Origin: Pseudomonas putida
Lineage (GTDB): Bacteria > Pseudomonadota > Gammaproteobacteria > Pseudomonadales > Pseudomonadaceae
NCBI GenBank assembly: GCA_041071465.1
Contig: CP163498.1
Location: forward strand, 2,631,001-2,695,000
Direction: 5' to 3'
Length of the DNA stretch: 64,000 nt
In this document: piece after piece, positions 7,260 through 18,414 of the stretch
Position numbering within the stretch: the stretch's first letter is position 1
Layout of the letters: the number at the start of each line of letters is the position of its first letter
Position numbers and translations under genes: made by a program
Notes under the pieces: generated by a model
What the model saw: only the letters and a program-made list of their open reading frames with translations
What the model was told of the DNA's origin: nothing
The model's database searches: none

Positions 7260-10200
7260 TTATAACGAGGGTTTCGCACCTGTGCCATCTGAAAGATCTG
7301 ATAGTGCTATGCGAAGGAACGCGGCCGCGAACTCGTCTGGTGGCAGCGGCAGGCTGACGATGTAGCCCTGGATCTGCTCACACCCTTCCGCTGCCAGAAA
7401 ACGCTGCTGGGCCTGGTTTTCCACGCCTTCGGCAATGATCGTCAGCTGCATGCTGCGGCCAAGGGCAATGATCGCGCGGGCGATGGCGGCATCGTGTGGG
7501 TCGTCGGGCAGGCCGCGGATGAAGGACTTGTCGATCTTGAGAATATCCAGCGGCAGGCGCTTGAGGTAGCTCAGCGAGGAATAGCCGGTGCCGAAGTCAT
7601 CGATAGCCAGTTGCACGCCCAGTTTCTTCAACTGGTACAGCACGGCCAGGGCCTCTTCTGCCTGGCTCATGATGAAGTTCTCGGTAATTTCCAGCTGTAG
7701 GTCACCGGCCTTTAGCTGGTAGTGCTTTAGCAACTGTTCGATGCGCCGGGCCAGGTGCGGGTGGCGCAGCTGGGCGCCGGCAAGGTTGATCGACAGCGGG
7801 CCGAAGGGTTGGTAGTGCTGTTTCCAGGCCTGCATCTGTCGGCAGGCTTGCTCCAGAACCCAGTCACCGAGCTGGAGAATGGTGCCATTCTCTTCCGCCA
7901 GGTGGATGAAGTGCTCTGGTGGCACCTCCCCAAAGGTTGGGTGGCTCCAGCGGATCAGCGCCTCGGCGCCTACCAGCTTCTGGGTCTTGAGGCTGAGCTT
8001 GGGCTGGAAGCACAGGCTCATTTCGTTGCGTTCGACGGCGCGGCGCAGTTCATGCTCCAAGGCGATGCGCTCGCTGGCCTGGGCGGTGAGGTCGCGGGTG
8101 TAGGCTTCGACGCGGTTGCGGCCTTTGGCCTTGGAGCGGTACATGGCGGCGTCGGCGTTGCGGATCAGTGTGGCAACGTCAGTGCCGTCCTGTGGATACA
8201 GGCTGATGCCGATGCTGGCGCTGGTGAAGAACTCGTGTTCACCGGCCTGGAACGGCGCGGCGAAACAGGCCAGCAGCTTGTTGGCGATGGTACTGGCGTC
8301 GCTGGGCTTGTGCAGGCCGGGTAGCAGGATGATGAACTCGTCGCCGCCCAGTCGGGCCACGGTGTCGACGTCGCGCACCTGCTCCTTCAGGCGCTGGGCG
8401 ATGCCTTTAAGCAGCAGGTCGCCGACTGGGTGGCCGAGGCTGTCGTTGATGTGCTTGAAACGGTCGAGGTCGAGGAACAGTACCGCGCCCTGGCGGTTGG
8501 AGACTTGCGCGCAGGTGAGTACAGCCTGCAGGCGGTTCTCGAACAGGGCGCGGTTGGGCAAGCCGGTCAGCGGGTCATGGTGGGCCTGATAGTCGAGTTT
8601 GGCCTGGGCGTGCTTGATGCTGGAGATGTCTGCGAAAACCGCCACGAAGTGAGTGATCTCGCGTTCACTGTTGCGCACGGCGCTGATGGTCAGCCAGCTT
8701 GGGTAAAGCTCGCCGTTCTTGCGCTTGTTGTAGATCTCGCCCTGCCAGTGCCCTTCGTCGGTCAGCTGGTGCCACATGGCCGCATAGAAGGCGCTGTCGT
8801 GCTGGCCGGACGCGAGCAGACGCGGGGTCTGGCCGAGGGCTTCGATTTCGCTGTAGCCGGTGATTTCGCTGAAGGCGCGGTTGACAGCACTGATGTGCTG
8901 GTCAATGTCGGTGATCAGTACGCCTTCGGCAGTGTTTTCGAACACGGTGGCGGCCAACTGCAGTTTTTCCTGCATCAGGTGGCGCTCGGTGATGTCGCGG
9001 GCGATGGTCAGCATGCAGTCGACGCCGGTAATCGGCAGGGGCCGGGCGGACAGCTCGCAAAGGCGGATCTGCCCGTCGCTGCGGCGGATGTGGCAGGTGA
9101 AATCACGCACGAAGCCGTCGCGGTTGAGCTGCTCGACCAGGCGCTTGCGCTCGTTGAGGTCTACCCAGATGCCCAGGTCCAGCGAGGTCTGGTCGATGGT
9201 CGGGTTGAGGTCATAGCCGGTCAGGCGGCAGAAGCCCTCGTTCACCTCCAGCAGCAGACCGTCGCTCTGGCGCGACAGCAGCAGGCCGTCGGGGGAGGCG
9301 TGGAAGGCTTTGGCGAATTTCTCTTCCGAGGTTTGCAACTGTTGCTGGGTTTCCTTGAGCTGGCTGATGTCGCGCACCGCCACTACCAGCGCGGGGGTGC
9401 CGTCGAGTTCGAAGGTTTCGGCCGAGGTCAGGCCGGTGAACAGCTGGCCATTGCTGCGGCGGAAACTCATTTCCAGGTTACGGATGCCGCCCTGGTGCAG
9501 GTGTTCGAGCACTCGTAGGCCGCTGCCTTCGACGCCCCACAGGTTCAGGTCGGTGGCGGTACGGCCAATCACCTGGCTTTGGGTCAGGCCGATCTGCTCT
9601 TCGAAGGCTTCGTTCACCTCCAGAAGGCAGCCATCGCTGTGGCGGGCGATCAGCAGGATGTCTGGGCATTGCTGGAACACCGAGGCGAACTTCTGCTCGG
9701 ACAGGCGCAGGGCGTCCTCGGTGTGCTTGGTTTCGCTGATGTCGATCATCAGGCCGCGCATCACCGGTTGGTGGCCGTGTTCGATCATGCTGACGATGTT
9801 GCGTACCCAAAGGGGCTGGCCGTCGGCGCGGATCACTCGGTAGTCCAGGCTGTGGTCGCGTCCCGCTGCGGTTTCGCTGTCGCAGTACGCCTGGGCCCAG
9901 AGGGCGTCCTCCGGGTGCAGGATGCTGCGCCAGAAGCCGGGCCGGAGCCAGTCACTCAAGGGGTAGCCGAGCAGGTCTTCGGCATGCGGTGAAACGTAGC
10001 TGTAGGTGAAGTCGTTGGCATCGGCTTCCCAGGCGATGGCTGACAGGCTCTCTACAAGGCCTCGGTAGTGGTATTCGCTGCTGCGCAGCTCTTGCTCCAG
10101 GGCGATGCGCCTGGAAATTTCCGAGCTGAGGCGGCGGTTGATGCGGATGACCACGGCCAGCACGGCCATCAGCAACAGCACCGTTGGCAAGCCATATACC

Positions 10201-11003
10201 AGCAGGTCAGACCAGAACATCCGCTGGTCGACTACATTGCCCACCCAGCGCTGCTGGATCTGGCTGATTTCGCTGCTGCTCATGTCGGCCATCACTTTGT
10301 CGAGAATACCGACCAGCACGGCCTTGTCGCGGGGGACGGCCATCGCCAGCTGGTAGCGGTAGGGTGTTTCGCCGCTGACGTACAGGCCGTCGAGTTTGAG
10401 CTGGCGCAGGCTCCAGATACTGGAGGCCAGGTCGCCGACCACGGCGTCCACCTGGTCGGTGGCCAGGGCCTGCAGCGTGGAGCTGACATTGGGCAGCGCC
10501 ACCAGGTTGAGGTCGGGGTGGTGGGTGCGCAGCAGCTCGTGCGGGGCGTAGTTCTCGACCACGGCGATTTTCAGGCCGTACAGGTCATCCAGCTTGCGTG
10601 GTTGTGCGCCGCCTTTGTGGGCCAGGATGACAATGGGGAAGTCGAGGTACGGGCGGGTGAAGGCCAGATAGCCCTGGCGTTCGGGGGTGGACATGATGCC
10701 GGGCAGCAGGTCGATGCGGCTTTCCCGTGCCTGTGCCAGTACCTCGGTCCAGCTGCTGGGTTCGACCGGTTTGAGTGTCACGCCCAGGCGCTGCTGGATC
10801 GTGGCGATGTAATCGGCGGCCAATCCCTGGTACCGGCCCTCCTGGTCGCGAAACTCGAACGGTGGCCAAGAGGCGTCTACGCCCAGGCTCAACTGCGGGT
10901 GAGCAGCCAGCCAGGCTTTCTCCTCATCTGTCAGGGTCAGGGCGCCGGCCGTTGTGTTCCATAAAATCAGGAGCAGCAACAGAATGGCCGGCTTCAAGGG
11001 CAT
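7260..11003 (-). CDS. rmcA: RmcA-type c-di-GMP phosphodiesterase/cyclase with periplasmic binding and four PAS domains
   Basis: 1247 aa. Order: signal/TM helix (1-20), periplasmic SBP_bac_3-like domain (about 25-265), transmembrane helix (about 268-290), four PAS domains (about 310-815), GGDEF (about 820-985), EAL (about 995-1235). The active site ARLGGDEF is intact with an RDVD inhibitory site five residues upstream. The EAL domain keeps AEALIRWSHP, ENF and DDFGTGYSSL, so both activities are possible. Length, architecture and position beside rpoD match P. aeruginosa RmcA (PA0575), where the PAS domains tie c-di-GMP turnover to redox state and phenazines. The signal sensed in this species is not shown. 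The tRNA gene lies 16 nt beyond its stop. Confidence 0.9.
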   Translation of the reverse strand: MPLKPAILLLLLILWNTTAGALTLTDEEKAWLAAHPQLSLGVDASWPPFEFRDQEGRYQGLAADYIATIQQRLGVTLKPVEPSSWTEVLAQARESRIDLLPGIMSTPERQGYLAFTRPYLDFPIVILAHKGGAQPRKLDDLYGLKIAVVENYAPHELLRTHHPDLNLVALPNVSSTLQALATDQVDAVVGDLASSIWSLRQLKLDGLYVSGETPYRYQLAMAVPRDKAVLVGILDKVMADMSSSEISQIQQRWVGNVVDQRMFWSDLLVYGLPTVLLLMAVLAVVIRINRRLSSEISRRIALEQELRSSEYHYRGLVESLSAIAWEADANDFTYSYVSPHAEDLLGYPLSDWLRPGFWRSILHPEDALWAQAYCDSETAAGRDHSLDYRVIRADGQPLWVRNIVSMIEHGHQPVMRGLMIDISETKHTEDALRLSEQKFASVFQQCPDILLIARHSDGCLLEVNEAFEEQIGLTQSQVIGRTATDLNLWGVEGSGLRVLEHLHQGGIRNLEMSFRRSNGQLFTGLTSAETFELDGTPALVVAVRDISQLKETQQQLQTSEEKFAKAFHASPDGLLLSRQSDGLLLEVNEGFCRLTGYDLNPTIDQTSLDLGIWVDLNERKRLVEQLNRDGFVRDFTCHIRRSDGQIRLCELSARPLPITGVDCMLTIARDITERHLMQEKLQLAATVFENTAEGVLITDIDQHISAVNRAFSEITGYSEIEALGQTPRLLASGQHDSAFYAAMWHQLTDEGHWQGEIYNKRKNGELYPSWLTISAVRNSEREITHFVAVFADISSIKHAQAKLDYQAHHDPLTGLPNRALFENRLQAVLTCAQVSNRQGAVLFLDLDRFKHINDSLGHPVGDLLLKGIAQRLKEQVRDVDTVARLGGDEFIILLPGLHKPSDASTIANKLLACFAAPFQAGEHEFFTSASIGISLYPQDGTDVATLIRNADAAMYRSKAKGRNRVEAYTRDLTAQASERIALEHELRRAVERNEMSLCFQPKLSLKTQKLVGAEALIRWSHPTFGEVPPEHFIHLAEENGTILQLGDWVLEQACRQMQAWKQHYQPFGPLSINLAGAQLRHPHLARRIEQLLKHYQLKAGDLQLEITENFIMSQAEEALAVLYQLKKLGVQLAIDDFGTGYSSLSYLKRLPLDILKIDKSFIRGLPDDPHDAAIARAIIALGRSMQLTIIAEGVENQAQQRFLAAEGCEQIQGYIVSLPLPPDEFAAAFLRIALSDLSDGTGAKPSL

Positions 11004-11097
11004 GGCAGCCTCGCATTCAGGTGGTCTGAAGTCGAGTGTAGACGGGCATTGCGGCAGGTGTGCTGTGGAAGGCGGGCTTTATGTTACGGGCCGCTAA

Positions 11098-11126
11098 AGA
11101 AAAAACCCGGCCTGGGCCGGGGTTTT
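11098..11126 (-). terminator. Rho-independent terminator of the rpsU-dnaG-rpoD operon
   Basis: An A-rich run followed by CCCGGCC TGG GGCCGGG-type pairing and GTTTT lies just beyond the rpoD stop. On the reverse strand it reads as a GC-rich hairpin followed by a run of Ts. Confidence 0.85.
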
Positions 11127-11130
11127 GTCA

Positions 11131-12980
<1,850 letters not shown>

Positions 12981-13047
12981 AACACCCTATCCACTGAAGG
13001 TCTTGGCGGGCAAAAAACAAGCCGAGGATTATACCCGAGCATGGGCC

Positions 13048-15030
13048 TCACGCGCCAGATGAGGTCGGCGTTTGTGCGGGAACATTCCGGCTCAGCAGGG
13101 CGAGGAGCTGGGTTTTTTCCTCGCTGGTCAATTCGCTTTGACGTGATTTCCTGAGCAGTTGTTCCAGGCTGCGCTCGCGTTGGCGGGCGGACAAGCTAGT
13201 TATAGTGTCGAAAAACTGTTGTTCAAGGTTGTCGGCCACGATCAGCCATTCCTTTTCCGCCAGGGCCCGCAACAGGCGACCCTGCTCGGTGCCATGCCAG
13301 CGTGCGATCAACTGCATTGAGCTTAGCCCAGGATTTTTCTGTGCGGCTTCGATCAATGCCACCAGCAGCTGGCTGTACAGGTGTTCTTCGTCGGCGAAGT
13401 GGCTGGCATCTTCTACCCTGCCGGCCAGCAGCGGGTGGTGCAGCAGGGTGCGCAGGGCGGCCAGGGTTGGTGGCTCGACCGGCGCCGGCACGCGGGGTGG
13501 CGCTTCGTCACGTTGTTGCCACGGCTTGCCACCCTTGCGGTTCTTGTCCCAGGGCTTGTCGCTCCATGGCTTCTTACCGCCGTTCTTGTTGGGCTTCCAG
13601 GCCTGCTCCTGATGAACGGGGGCGAAGTCGTGTTGCGGCATGTCGCCGTAATCGGGGGTGTAGCTGGCCATGGCGTCGTAGTCGTAGCCAGGGCCGTAGT
13701 CCGGCACGCTGCTAACCGTGGGTGCTTGTTGCGCCAGTTGCTCGACCTGCTGCGGGTCGAGGCCGGTGATTTCCTTCAGGCGGTTGCGCATGAGCTGGCG
13801 CAGGTTGGCGCCAGGGATCTTTTCGATCAACGGTGCCGCCAGGGTCGCCATGTGTGCCTTGCCTTCCAGCGAGCGTGGGTCGGCTTCGACGCTCAGTTGC
13901 TCGAAGAAGTAATCGGCCAGCGGCTGGGCGTGCTGGTTGATACGGGCCATGAAAGCGTCGGTGCCTTCGGCGCGTACCAGGCTGTCCGGGTCCTCGCCTT
14001 CGGGCAGGAACAGAAAACGTGCGCGGCGGCCATCTTGCAGGTTCGGCAAGGCCGATTCCAGTGCGCGCCAGGCGGCCTTGCGCCCGGCCTGGTCGCCGTC
14101 GAAGCAGAACAACACGCTGGGCACCACGCGGAACAGGCGCTTGAGGTGCTCTTCGCTGGTGGCGGTGCCGAGGGTGGCCACGGCATTGCGCAGGCCTTGC
14201 TGGGCCAGGGCGATGACGTCCATGTAGCCCTCGACGACGATGATCTCGTCGAGGTTGCGGTTGTGCTTGCGTGCCTCGTACAGCCCGTACAGCTCCTGGC
14301 CCTTGTGGAACACCGGGGTTTCAGGGGAGTTCAAGTACTTGGGCTTGTCGTCGCCGAGTACCCGGCCGCCGAAGGCGATGATGCGCCCGCGGCTGTCGCG
14401 GATCGGGAACATCACCCGGTCGCGGAAACGGTCGTAGCGCTTGCCGCTTTCGGCGTTCTCGATCAGCAGGCCGGCATCGATCATCACTTTCTGCTGCAGG
14501 GTGTCGGCACCCAGGTGCTTGAGCAGGTTGTCCCAGCCGGGCGGGGCAAAACCCAGGCCGAAATCGCGGGCAATCTCGCCGGACAGGCCGCGGCCCTTGA
14601 GGTAATCCACCGCCGCCTTGCGGGTCGGGTGGTTGCGCAGGGCCTGGCGGTAGAACTCCGAGGCGGCGTCCAGCAGCGGGTACAGCGGCGAATCGGTGGG
14701 CTGGCGCGGCTTCTGGTCGCGGCGGCCTTGTTCGCGGGGCACTTCCATGCCAGCGGCGCGGGCCAGCTCCTCGACGGCCTGCGGGAAGTCCAGGTTGTCG
14801 TGGTCCATGACGAAACCCAGGGCGTTGCCACCGGCGCCGCAGCCGAAGCAGTAGTAGAACTGCTTGTCGGGGCTGACCGTGAAGGAAGGGGTCTTTTCCT
14901 TGTGGAACGGGCAGCAGGCGGAGTAGTTCTTGCCGGTTTTTTTCAGTTGGACGCGCGAACTCACCACGTCGACAATGTCGAGGCGGTTGATAAGGTCGTC
15001 AATGAAGCTCTGGGGAATCAGCCCGGCCAT
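13048..15030 (-). CDS. dnaG: DNA primase DnaG
   Basis: 660 aa from the ATG at 15030 (MAGLIPQSFIDDL); a start 21 nt upstream is possible but less typical. It makes RNA primers at the replication fork. The N-terminal CHC2 zinc finger (CPFHKEKTPSF...YYCFGCGAGG, about 40-65) is followed by the TOPRIM catalytic core (IVVEGYMDVIALAQQG; FCFDGDQAGRKAAW) and a C-terminal DnaB-binding domain (about 520-660). A low-complexity linker rich in Asp/Tyr and then Lys/Trp/Pro (about 435-510) separates core and helicase-binding domain, as is usual in pseudomonads. It lies between rpsU and rpoD. Confidence 0.97.
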   Translation of the reverse strand: MAGLIPQSFIDDLINRLDIVDVVSSRVQLKKTGKNYSACCPFHKEKTPSFTVSPDKQFYYCFGCGAGGNALGFVMDHDNLDFPQAVEELARAAGMEVPREQGRRDQKPRQPTDSPLYPLLDAASEFYRQALRNHPTRKAAVDYLKGRGLSGEIARDFGLGFAPPGWDNLLKHLGADTLQQKVMIDAGLLIENAESGKRYDRFRDRVMFPIRDSRGRIIAFGGRVLGDDKPKYLNSPETPVFHKGQELYGLYEARKHNRNLDEIIVVEGYMDVIALAQQGLRNAVATLGTATSEEHLKRLFRVVPSVLFCFDGDQAGRKAAWRALESALPNLQDGRRARFLFLPEGEDPDSLVRAEGTDAFMARINQHAQPLADYFFEQLSVEADPRSLEGKAHMATLAAPLIEKIPGANLRQLMRNRLKEITGLDPQQVEQLAQQAPTVSSVPDYGPGYDYDAMASYTPDYGDMPQHDFAPVHQEQAWKPNKNGGKKPWSDKPWDKNRKGGKPWQQRDEAPPRVPAPVEPPTLAALRTLLHHPLLAGRVEDASHFADEEHLYSQLLVALIEAAQKNPGLSSMQLIARWHGTEQGRLLRALAEKEWLIVADNLEQQFFDTITSLSARQRERSLEQLLRKSRQSELTSEEKTQLLALLSRNVPAQTPTSSGA

Positions 15031-15333
15031 GGCAGTCTCGTCATCTGGCAACTGGCAAGTCTAATCGCTCACGCGCCGAATGGGGCGAGTGTTGCTTGGG
15101 GAAGTGCGAGGGGGTGTGTGCTCGTCGCCAGCCCCTAAGGGCCCGTCAGTCGGACGTGCACGTCTGGTCATACAGCAAGAAGGACCAGCTCTGACGTTTC
15201 AGGCAGGTTGCCCATGAGCAGTTCGCATGAAGCTTGTGCAGGGCCTTGAGCTAGCTGCTCAAGTGTGAAGCGACCACTGCCATCGCCCGGCGGTTAGCCG
15301 GGCAGGGCAGAAGCTTTGCGTTGAACGCCTGTA
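15031..15333. other. rpsU-dnaG intercistronic spacer
   Basis: 303 bases without a credible gene. The one clear structure is a perfect 7-bp stem GCCCGGC/GCCGGGC with a five-base loop at 15285-15303, about 30 nt past the rpsU stop. It has no T-run on either side, so a partial terminator or RNA-processing element is more likely than a full stop. In E. coli a terminator and an RNase E site between rpsU and dnaG hold primase expression low; a similar role here is inference. Confidence 0.5.
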
Positions 15334-15549
15334 TTAGTACAGACGAACGGCGCGGCGCTGTTCGCGCTGAACTTTCTTGGCGTGACGCTTAACAGCAGCA
15401 GCTGCTTTACGCTTACGCTCGGCGGTCGGCTTCTCGTAAAACTCGCGGCTACGAACTTCAGCCAGTACACCGGCTTTTTCGCAGGAGCGCTTGAAACGAC
15501 GCAGAGCTACGTCGAAGGGTTCGTTCTCTTTAACTTTGACGGCTGGCAT
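15334..15549 (-). CDS. rpsU: 30S ribosomal protein S21
   Basis: 71 aa, [20 protein letters not shown], with the strongly basic C-terminus typical of bS21 ([20 protein letters not shown]). It binds the 3' end region of 16S rRNA in the small subunit and aids initiation. First gene of rpsU-dnaG-rpoD and divergent from tsaD, as in most gammaproteobacteria. Confidence 0.98.
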   Translation of the reverse strand: MPAVKVKENEPFDVALRRFKRSCEKAGVLAEVRSREFYEKPTAERKRKAAAAVKRHAKKVQREQRRAVRLY

Positions 15550-15638
15550 CCAGGGCTACCTTAATTCATTACCGGGGTAGACGTGCTCCTGGCAAAACAA
15601 AGGTGTGCTGGAGAACGTCGGTTTTCAAGGGTTGCGGA

Positions 15639-15666
15639 TGTTAACCCTTAGCAAGCAGGAATGCAA
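15639..15666 (-). promoter_or_regulatory. Candidate sigma-70 promoter for rpsU-dnaG-rpoD
   Basis: On the reverse strand TTGCAT (15666-15661) and TTAACA (15644-15639) are spaced by 16 nt, about 90 nt upstream of the rpsU start. It lies in the rpsU/tsaD divergent region. The match is moderate and untested. Confidence 0.4.
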
Positions 15667-15752
15667 AGCCTCTGATCGAAAACCGCTGGTCGGCATCCGA
15701 CACGGGACTATCATGCGCGGCTTCGAATTCAGCCCCCACAAGGGACGAACCC

Positions 15753-16778
15753 ATGCTAGTACTGGGATTGGAAACATCCTGCGACGAAACTGGCGTCGCA
15801 TTATACGACAGTGAACGCGGTTTGTTGGCCGACGCACTGTTCAGCCAGATCGACCTGCACCGCGTGTTCGGCGGCGTAGTGCCCGAGCTTGCCTCGCGTG
15901 ATCACGTCAAGCGCATGCTGCCGCTCATTCGCCAGGTGCTGGACGAGGCTGGCTGCGTCGCCACCGAGATCGACGCCATCGCCTATACCGCGGGCCCTGG
16001 CCTGGTCGGTGCCTTGCTGGTCGGGGCTTCCTGCGCCCAGGCGTTGGCCTTTGCCTGGGACATCCCGGCGATAGGTGTGCACCACATGGAAGGCCACCTG
16101 CTGGCGCCCATGCTGGAAGAAAACCCACCCGAGTTTCCGTTCGTCGCTTTGTTGGTTTCCGGTGGTCACACGCAGTTGGTTCGGGTCGATGGCATCGGCC
16201 AGTACGAACTGCTGGGCGAGAGCCTGGACGACGCTGCCGGCGAGGCGTTCGACAAGACCGCCAAGTTGATCGGCCTCAATTACCCAGGCGGCCCGGAAAT
16301 CGCGCGCCTCGCAGAGCAGGGCGTACCTGGCCGCTTCGTTTTCCCAAGGCCGATGACCGATCGTCCGGGTCTTGAGTTCAGCTTCAGCGGCCTCAAGACC
16401 TTCGCCCTCAACACCTGGCAGCAATGCAAGAATGCTGGCGACGACGGTGAGCAAACCCGTTGCGACGTGTCCCTGGCATTCCAGCAGGCGGTGGTGGAAA
16501 CTTTGACCATCAAGTGCAAGCGAGCCCTCAAGCAGACTGGCCTCAAGCGCCTGGTCATCGCTGGTGGCGTGAGTGCCAACAAAGCGCTGCGTGCCTCGCT
16601 GGAAGAGATGCTGGCCGGAATGAAGGGCAATGTGTACTACGCGCGCCCACAGTTCTGTACCGACAATGGCGCGATGATCGCCTATGCCGGTTGCCAGCGA
16701 CTGTTGGCCGGGCAGCAGCAGGACCTGGCGATCAGCGTGCAGGCACGCTGGCCGATGGAGCAGTTGCCACCACTGTAA
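15753..16778 (+). CDS. tsaD: tRNA N6-adenosine threonylcarbamoyltransferase TsaD
   Basis: 341 aa. It transfers the threonylcarbamoyl group to A37 of ANN-decoding tRNAs with TsaB and TsaE. ASKHA-fold motifs are visible: the start [19 protein letters not shown], the metal-binding HHMEGH (about residues 111-116), and glycine-rich nucleotide loops ([21 protein letters not shown]). Length is as expected. It is divergent from rpsU and convergent with plsY, 17 nt away. Older name gcp. Confidence 0.97.
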
Positions 16779-16795
16779 GGTTTACCGCCGAAGGT

Positions 16796-17365
16796 TCAGA
16801 AGTGCCGTTCGCGCCCTGCAAACAGGTCGCGCAGATTTTTACGGTGGCGCCACACGATCATCGCTGTCAGCACGGTGATCGGCAGCAGGGCCTCGGGCTC
16901 GCGCCAGGCCAGCAATGGCAACGTCAGTGGTGTGGCGATCAGTGCCGCCAGCGAGCTGGTGCGGGTGAGGTAGAAGGTCAGCAGCCAGGCACCGATAGCC
17001 AGCAGTGCGGCCGGGAAATACAGGCCCATGAGCATGCCGGCAGCTGTCGCCACGCCTTTGCCGCCCTGGAAACGGAAGTACAGGGGGAACAGATGGCCCA
17101 GCACCGCGCACGCGCCCACCCAGGCCTGCGCATGCAGGTCCAGCCCGGCAGCGCGGGCGAGCAATACCGGCAAAAGGCCCTTGCACAGGTCGCCAAGCAG
17201 GGTCAGGATCGCCAGTTTACGGCCTGCCAGGCGTAGCATATTGGTGGCGCCGGCATTGCCTGAGCCGCTGGAACGCGGGTCCGGGCTGCCTGAAAGGCGG
17301 CTGAGGACAATGGCGAAGGACAGCGAGCCGAGCAGGTAGGCGAGCAACGCCAGTAACCAAAACAT
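16796..17365 (-). CDS. plsY: Glycerol-3-phosphate acyltransferase PlsY
   Basis: 189 aa integral membrane enzyme that acylates glycerol-3-phosphate from acyl-phosphate, the first step of phospholipid synthesis. Five hydrophobic segments are visible along with the conserved loops [11 protein letters not shown] (about 35-45) and FQGGKGVAT (about 98-106). It is divergent from folB, sharing a 74-nt spacer, and convergent with tsaD. Confidence 0.96.
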   Translation of the reverse strand: MFWLLALLAYLLGSLSFAIVLSRLSGSPDPRSSGSGNAGATNMLRLAGRKLAILTLLGDLCKGLLPVLLARAAGLDLHAQAWVGACAVLGHLFPLYFRFQGGKGVATAAGMLMGLYFPAALLAIGAWLLTFYLTRTSSLAALIATPLTLPLLAWREPEALLPITVLTAMIVWRHRKNLRDLFAGRERHF

Positions 17366-17439
17366 GCTAACTATTCCGGGCGAGGACGCCCTGATTCTAA
17401 CGGCGCCAGTCGCCCTTGTCGTGCTGTGGAGAGAAGTGC

Positions 17440-17796
17440 TTGGACAGAGTGTTCATCGAAGGCCTGGAAGTCGATACCGTCATCGGTGCCTATGACTGGG
17501 AGCGGGATATTCGCCAGTGCTTGCGCCTGGACCTGAGCTTTGCCTGGGACAACCGCCCGGCTGCCGCCGGTGACGACCTGAACCTGGCGCTGGACTACGC
17601 CAGTGTCTCGGCACGCATCCAGGCGTTCGCCGAGCAGGCCCGTTTCGAGCTGGTGGAAACCTTTGCCGAGCGCCTGGTGGCAACGCTGATGGAGGAATTC
17701 CACATCCCTTGGGTACGGTTGAAGCTGACCAAACCGGGTGCGGTGCCGGCGGCCCGTGGTGGTGTAGGCGTGGAGATCGAGCGCGGATGTCTCTGA
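17440..17796 (+). CDS. folB: Dihydroneopterin aldolase FolB
   Basis: 118 aa. It cleaves 7,8-dihydroneopterin in folate synthesis. The sequence [20 protein letters not shown] at the N-terminus and the C-terminal [20 protein letters not shown] are typical. The start is taken as TTG at 17440 because GGAGAG lies just upstream and the product then has the family length; an ATG 24 nt earlier in frame has no good ribosome site. It overlaps the folK start by 10 nt, so the two are translationally coupled. Confidence 0.93.
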   Translation: MDRVFIEGLEVDTVIGAYDWERDIRQCLRLDLSFAWDNRPAAAGDDLNLALDYASVSARIQAFAEQARFELVETFAERLVATLMEEFHIPWVRLKLTKPGAVPAARGGVGVEIERGCL

Positions 17797-18296
17797 GCAC
17801 GGTTTACCTGGGGCTCGGCAGCAACATCGACCGTGAAGCGCATTTGTGCGCCGGGCTCGATGCGTTGGCCGGTATCCTGACGGACATGCATTGCTCGCCG
17901 GCGTTCGAAAGCCAGGCGGTGGGGATCAAGAGCGGGCCGTTCATCAACTTCGTGGTGACCGGCAAAACCGCGTTGCCGTTGATCGAGCTGGACCGTCGAC
18001 TGAAGTTCATCGAGGCCGACAACGGCCGCTATGCCCCGGACCGCAAAGGCTTGCCACTGGATATCGACGTGCTGATGTATGACGATTTGCACGGTACTTT
18101 CGACGGACTGGTGCTGCCTCGCGCCGAGATCTTGAAAAACGCTTTTGTGTTGTGGCCGCTGTCGCTGCTGGCCCCCGAACTGGTACATCCGGGGGCGGGC
18201 AAGGGCATGGCGCAGTTATGGCAGGAGGCGCAGATCGATCAGGTGCTGGCTCCGGTAGCCTTCGAGTGGCGCGGGTTGCAGCTGACGCCTATCTAA
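17787..18296 (+). CDS. folK: 2-amino-4-hydroxy-6-hydroxymethyldihydropteridine pyrophosphokinase FolK
   Basis: 169 aa from the ATG at 17787. It pyrophosphorylates hydroxymethyl-dihydropterin, the step after FolB in folate synthesis. VYLGLGSNIDRE at the N-terminus, the substrate loop around FINFVVTGKT, and LPLDIDVLMYDD followed by LPRAEILKNAFVLWPL are characteristic. Its start lies inside the folB 3' end. Confidence 0.95.
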   Translation: MSLSTVYLGLGSNIDREAHLCAGLDALAGILTDMHCSPAFESQAVGIKSGPFINFVVTGKTALPLIELDRRLKFIEADNGRYAPDRKGLPLDIDVLMYDDLHGTFDGLVLPRAEILKNAFVLWPLSLLAPELVHPGAGKGMAQLWQEAQIDQVLAPVAFEWRGLQLTPI

Positions 18297-18305
18297 CTAA
18301 CGGCT

Positions 18306-18403
18306 TTCGCGGTCATTGTGAGAGCGGGCGTGCCCGCGAACACCGGCATAGCCGGTGCCATCCACCGCATTGGGTTCTTCGCGGGCGCGCCCGCTCCCAC
18401 AGG
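18306..18403. repeat. REP-type inverted repeat pair
   Basis: Two palindromic units with cores GAGCGGGCGTGCCCGCGAA (about 18322-18340) and TTCGCGGGCGCGCCCGCTC (about 18378-18396) face each other between the convergent genes folK and cca. The unit is the GCGGG-type REP common in P. putida. Confidence 0.8.
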
Positions 18404-18414
18404 TACCGCGCTGG

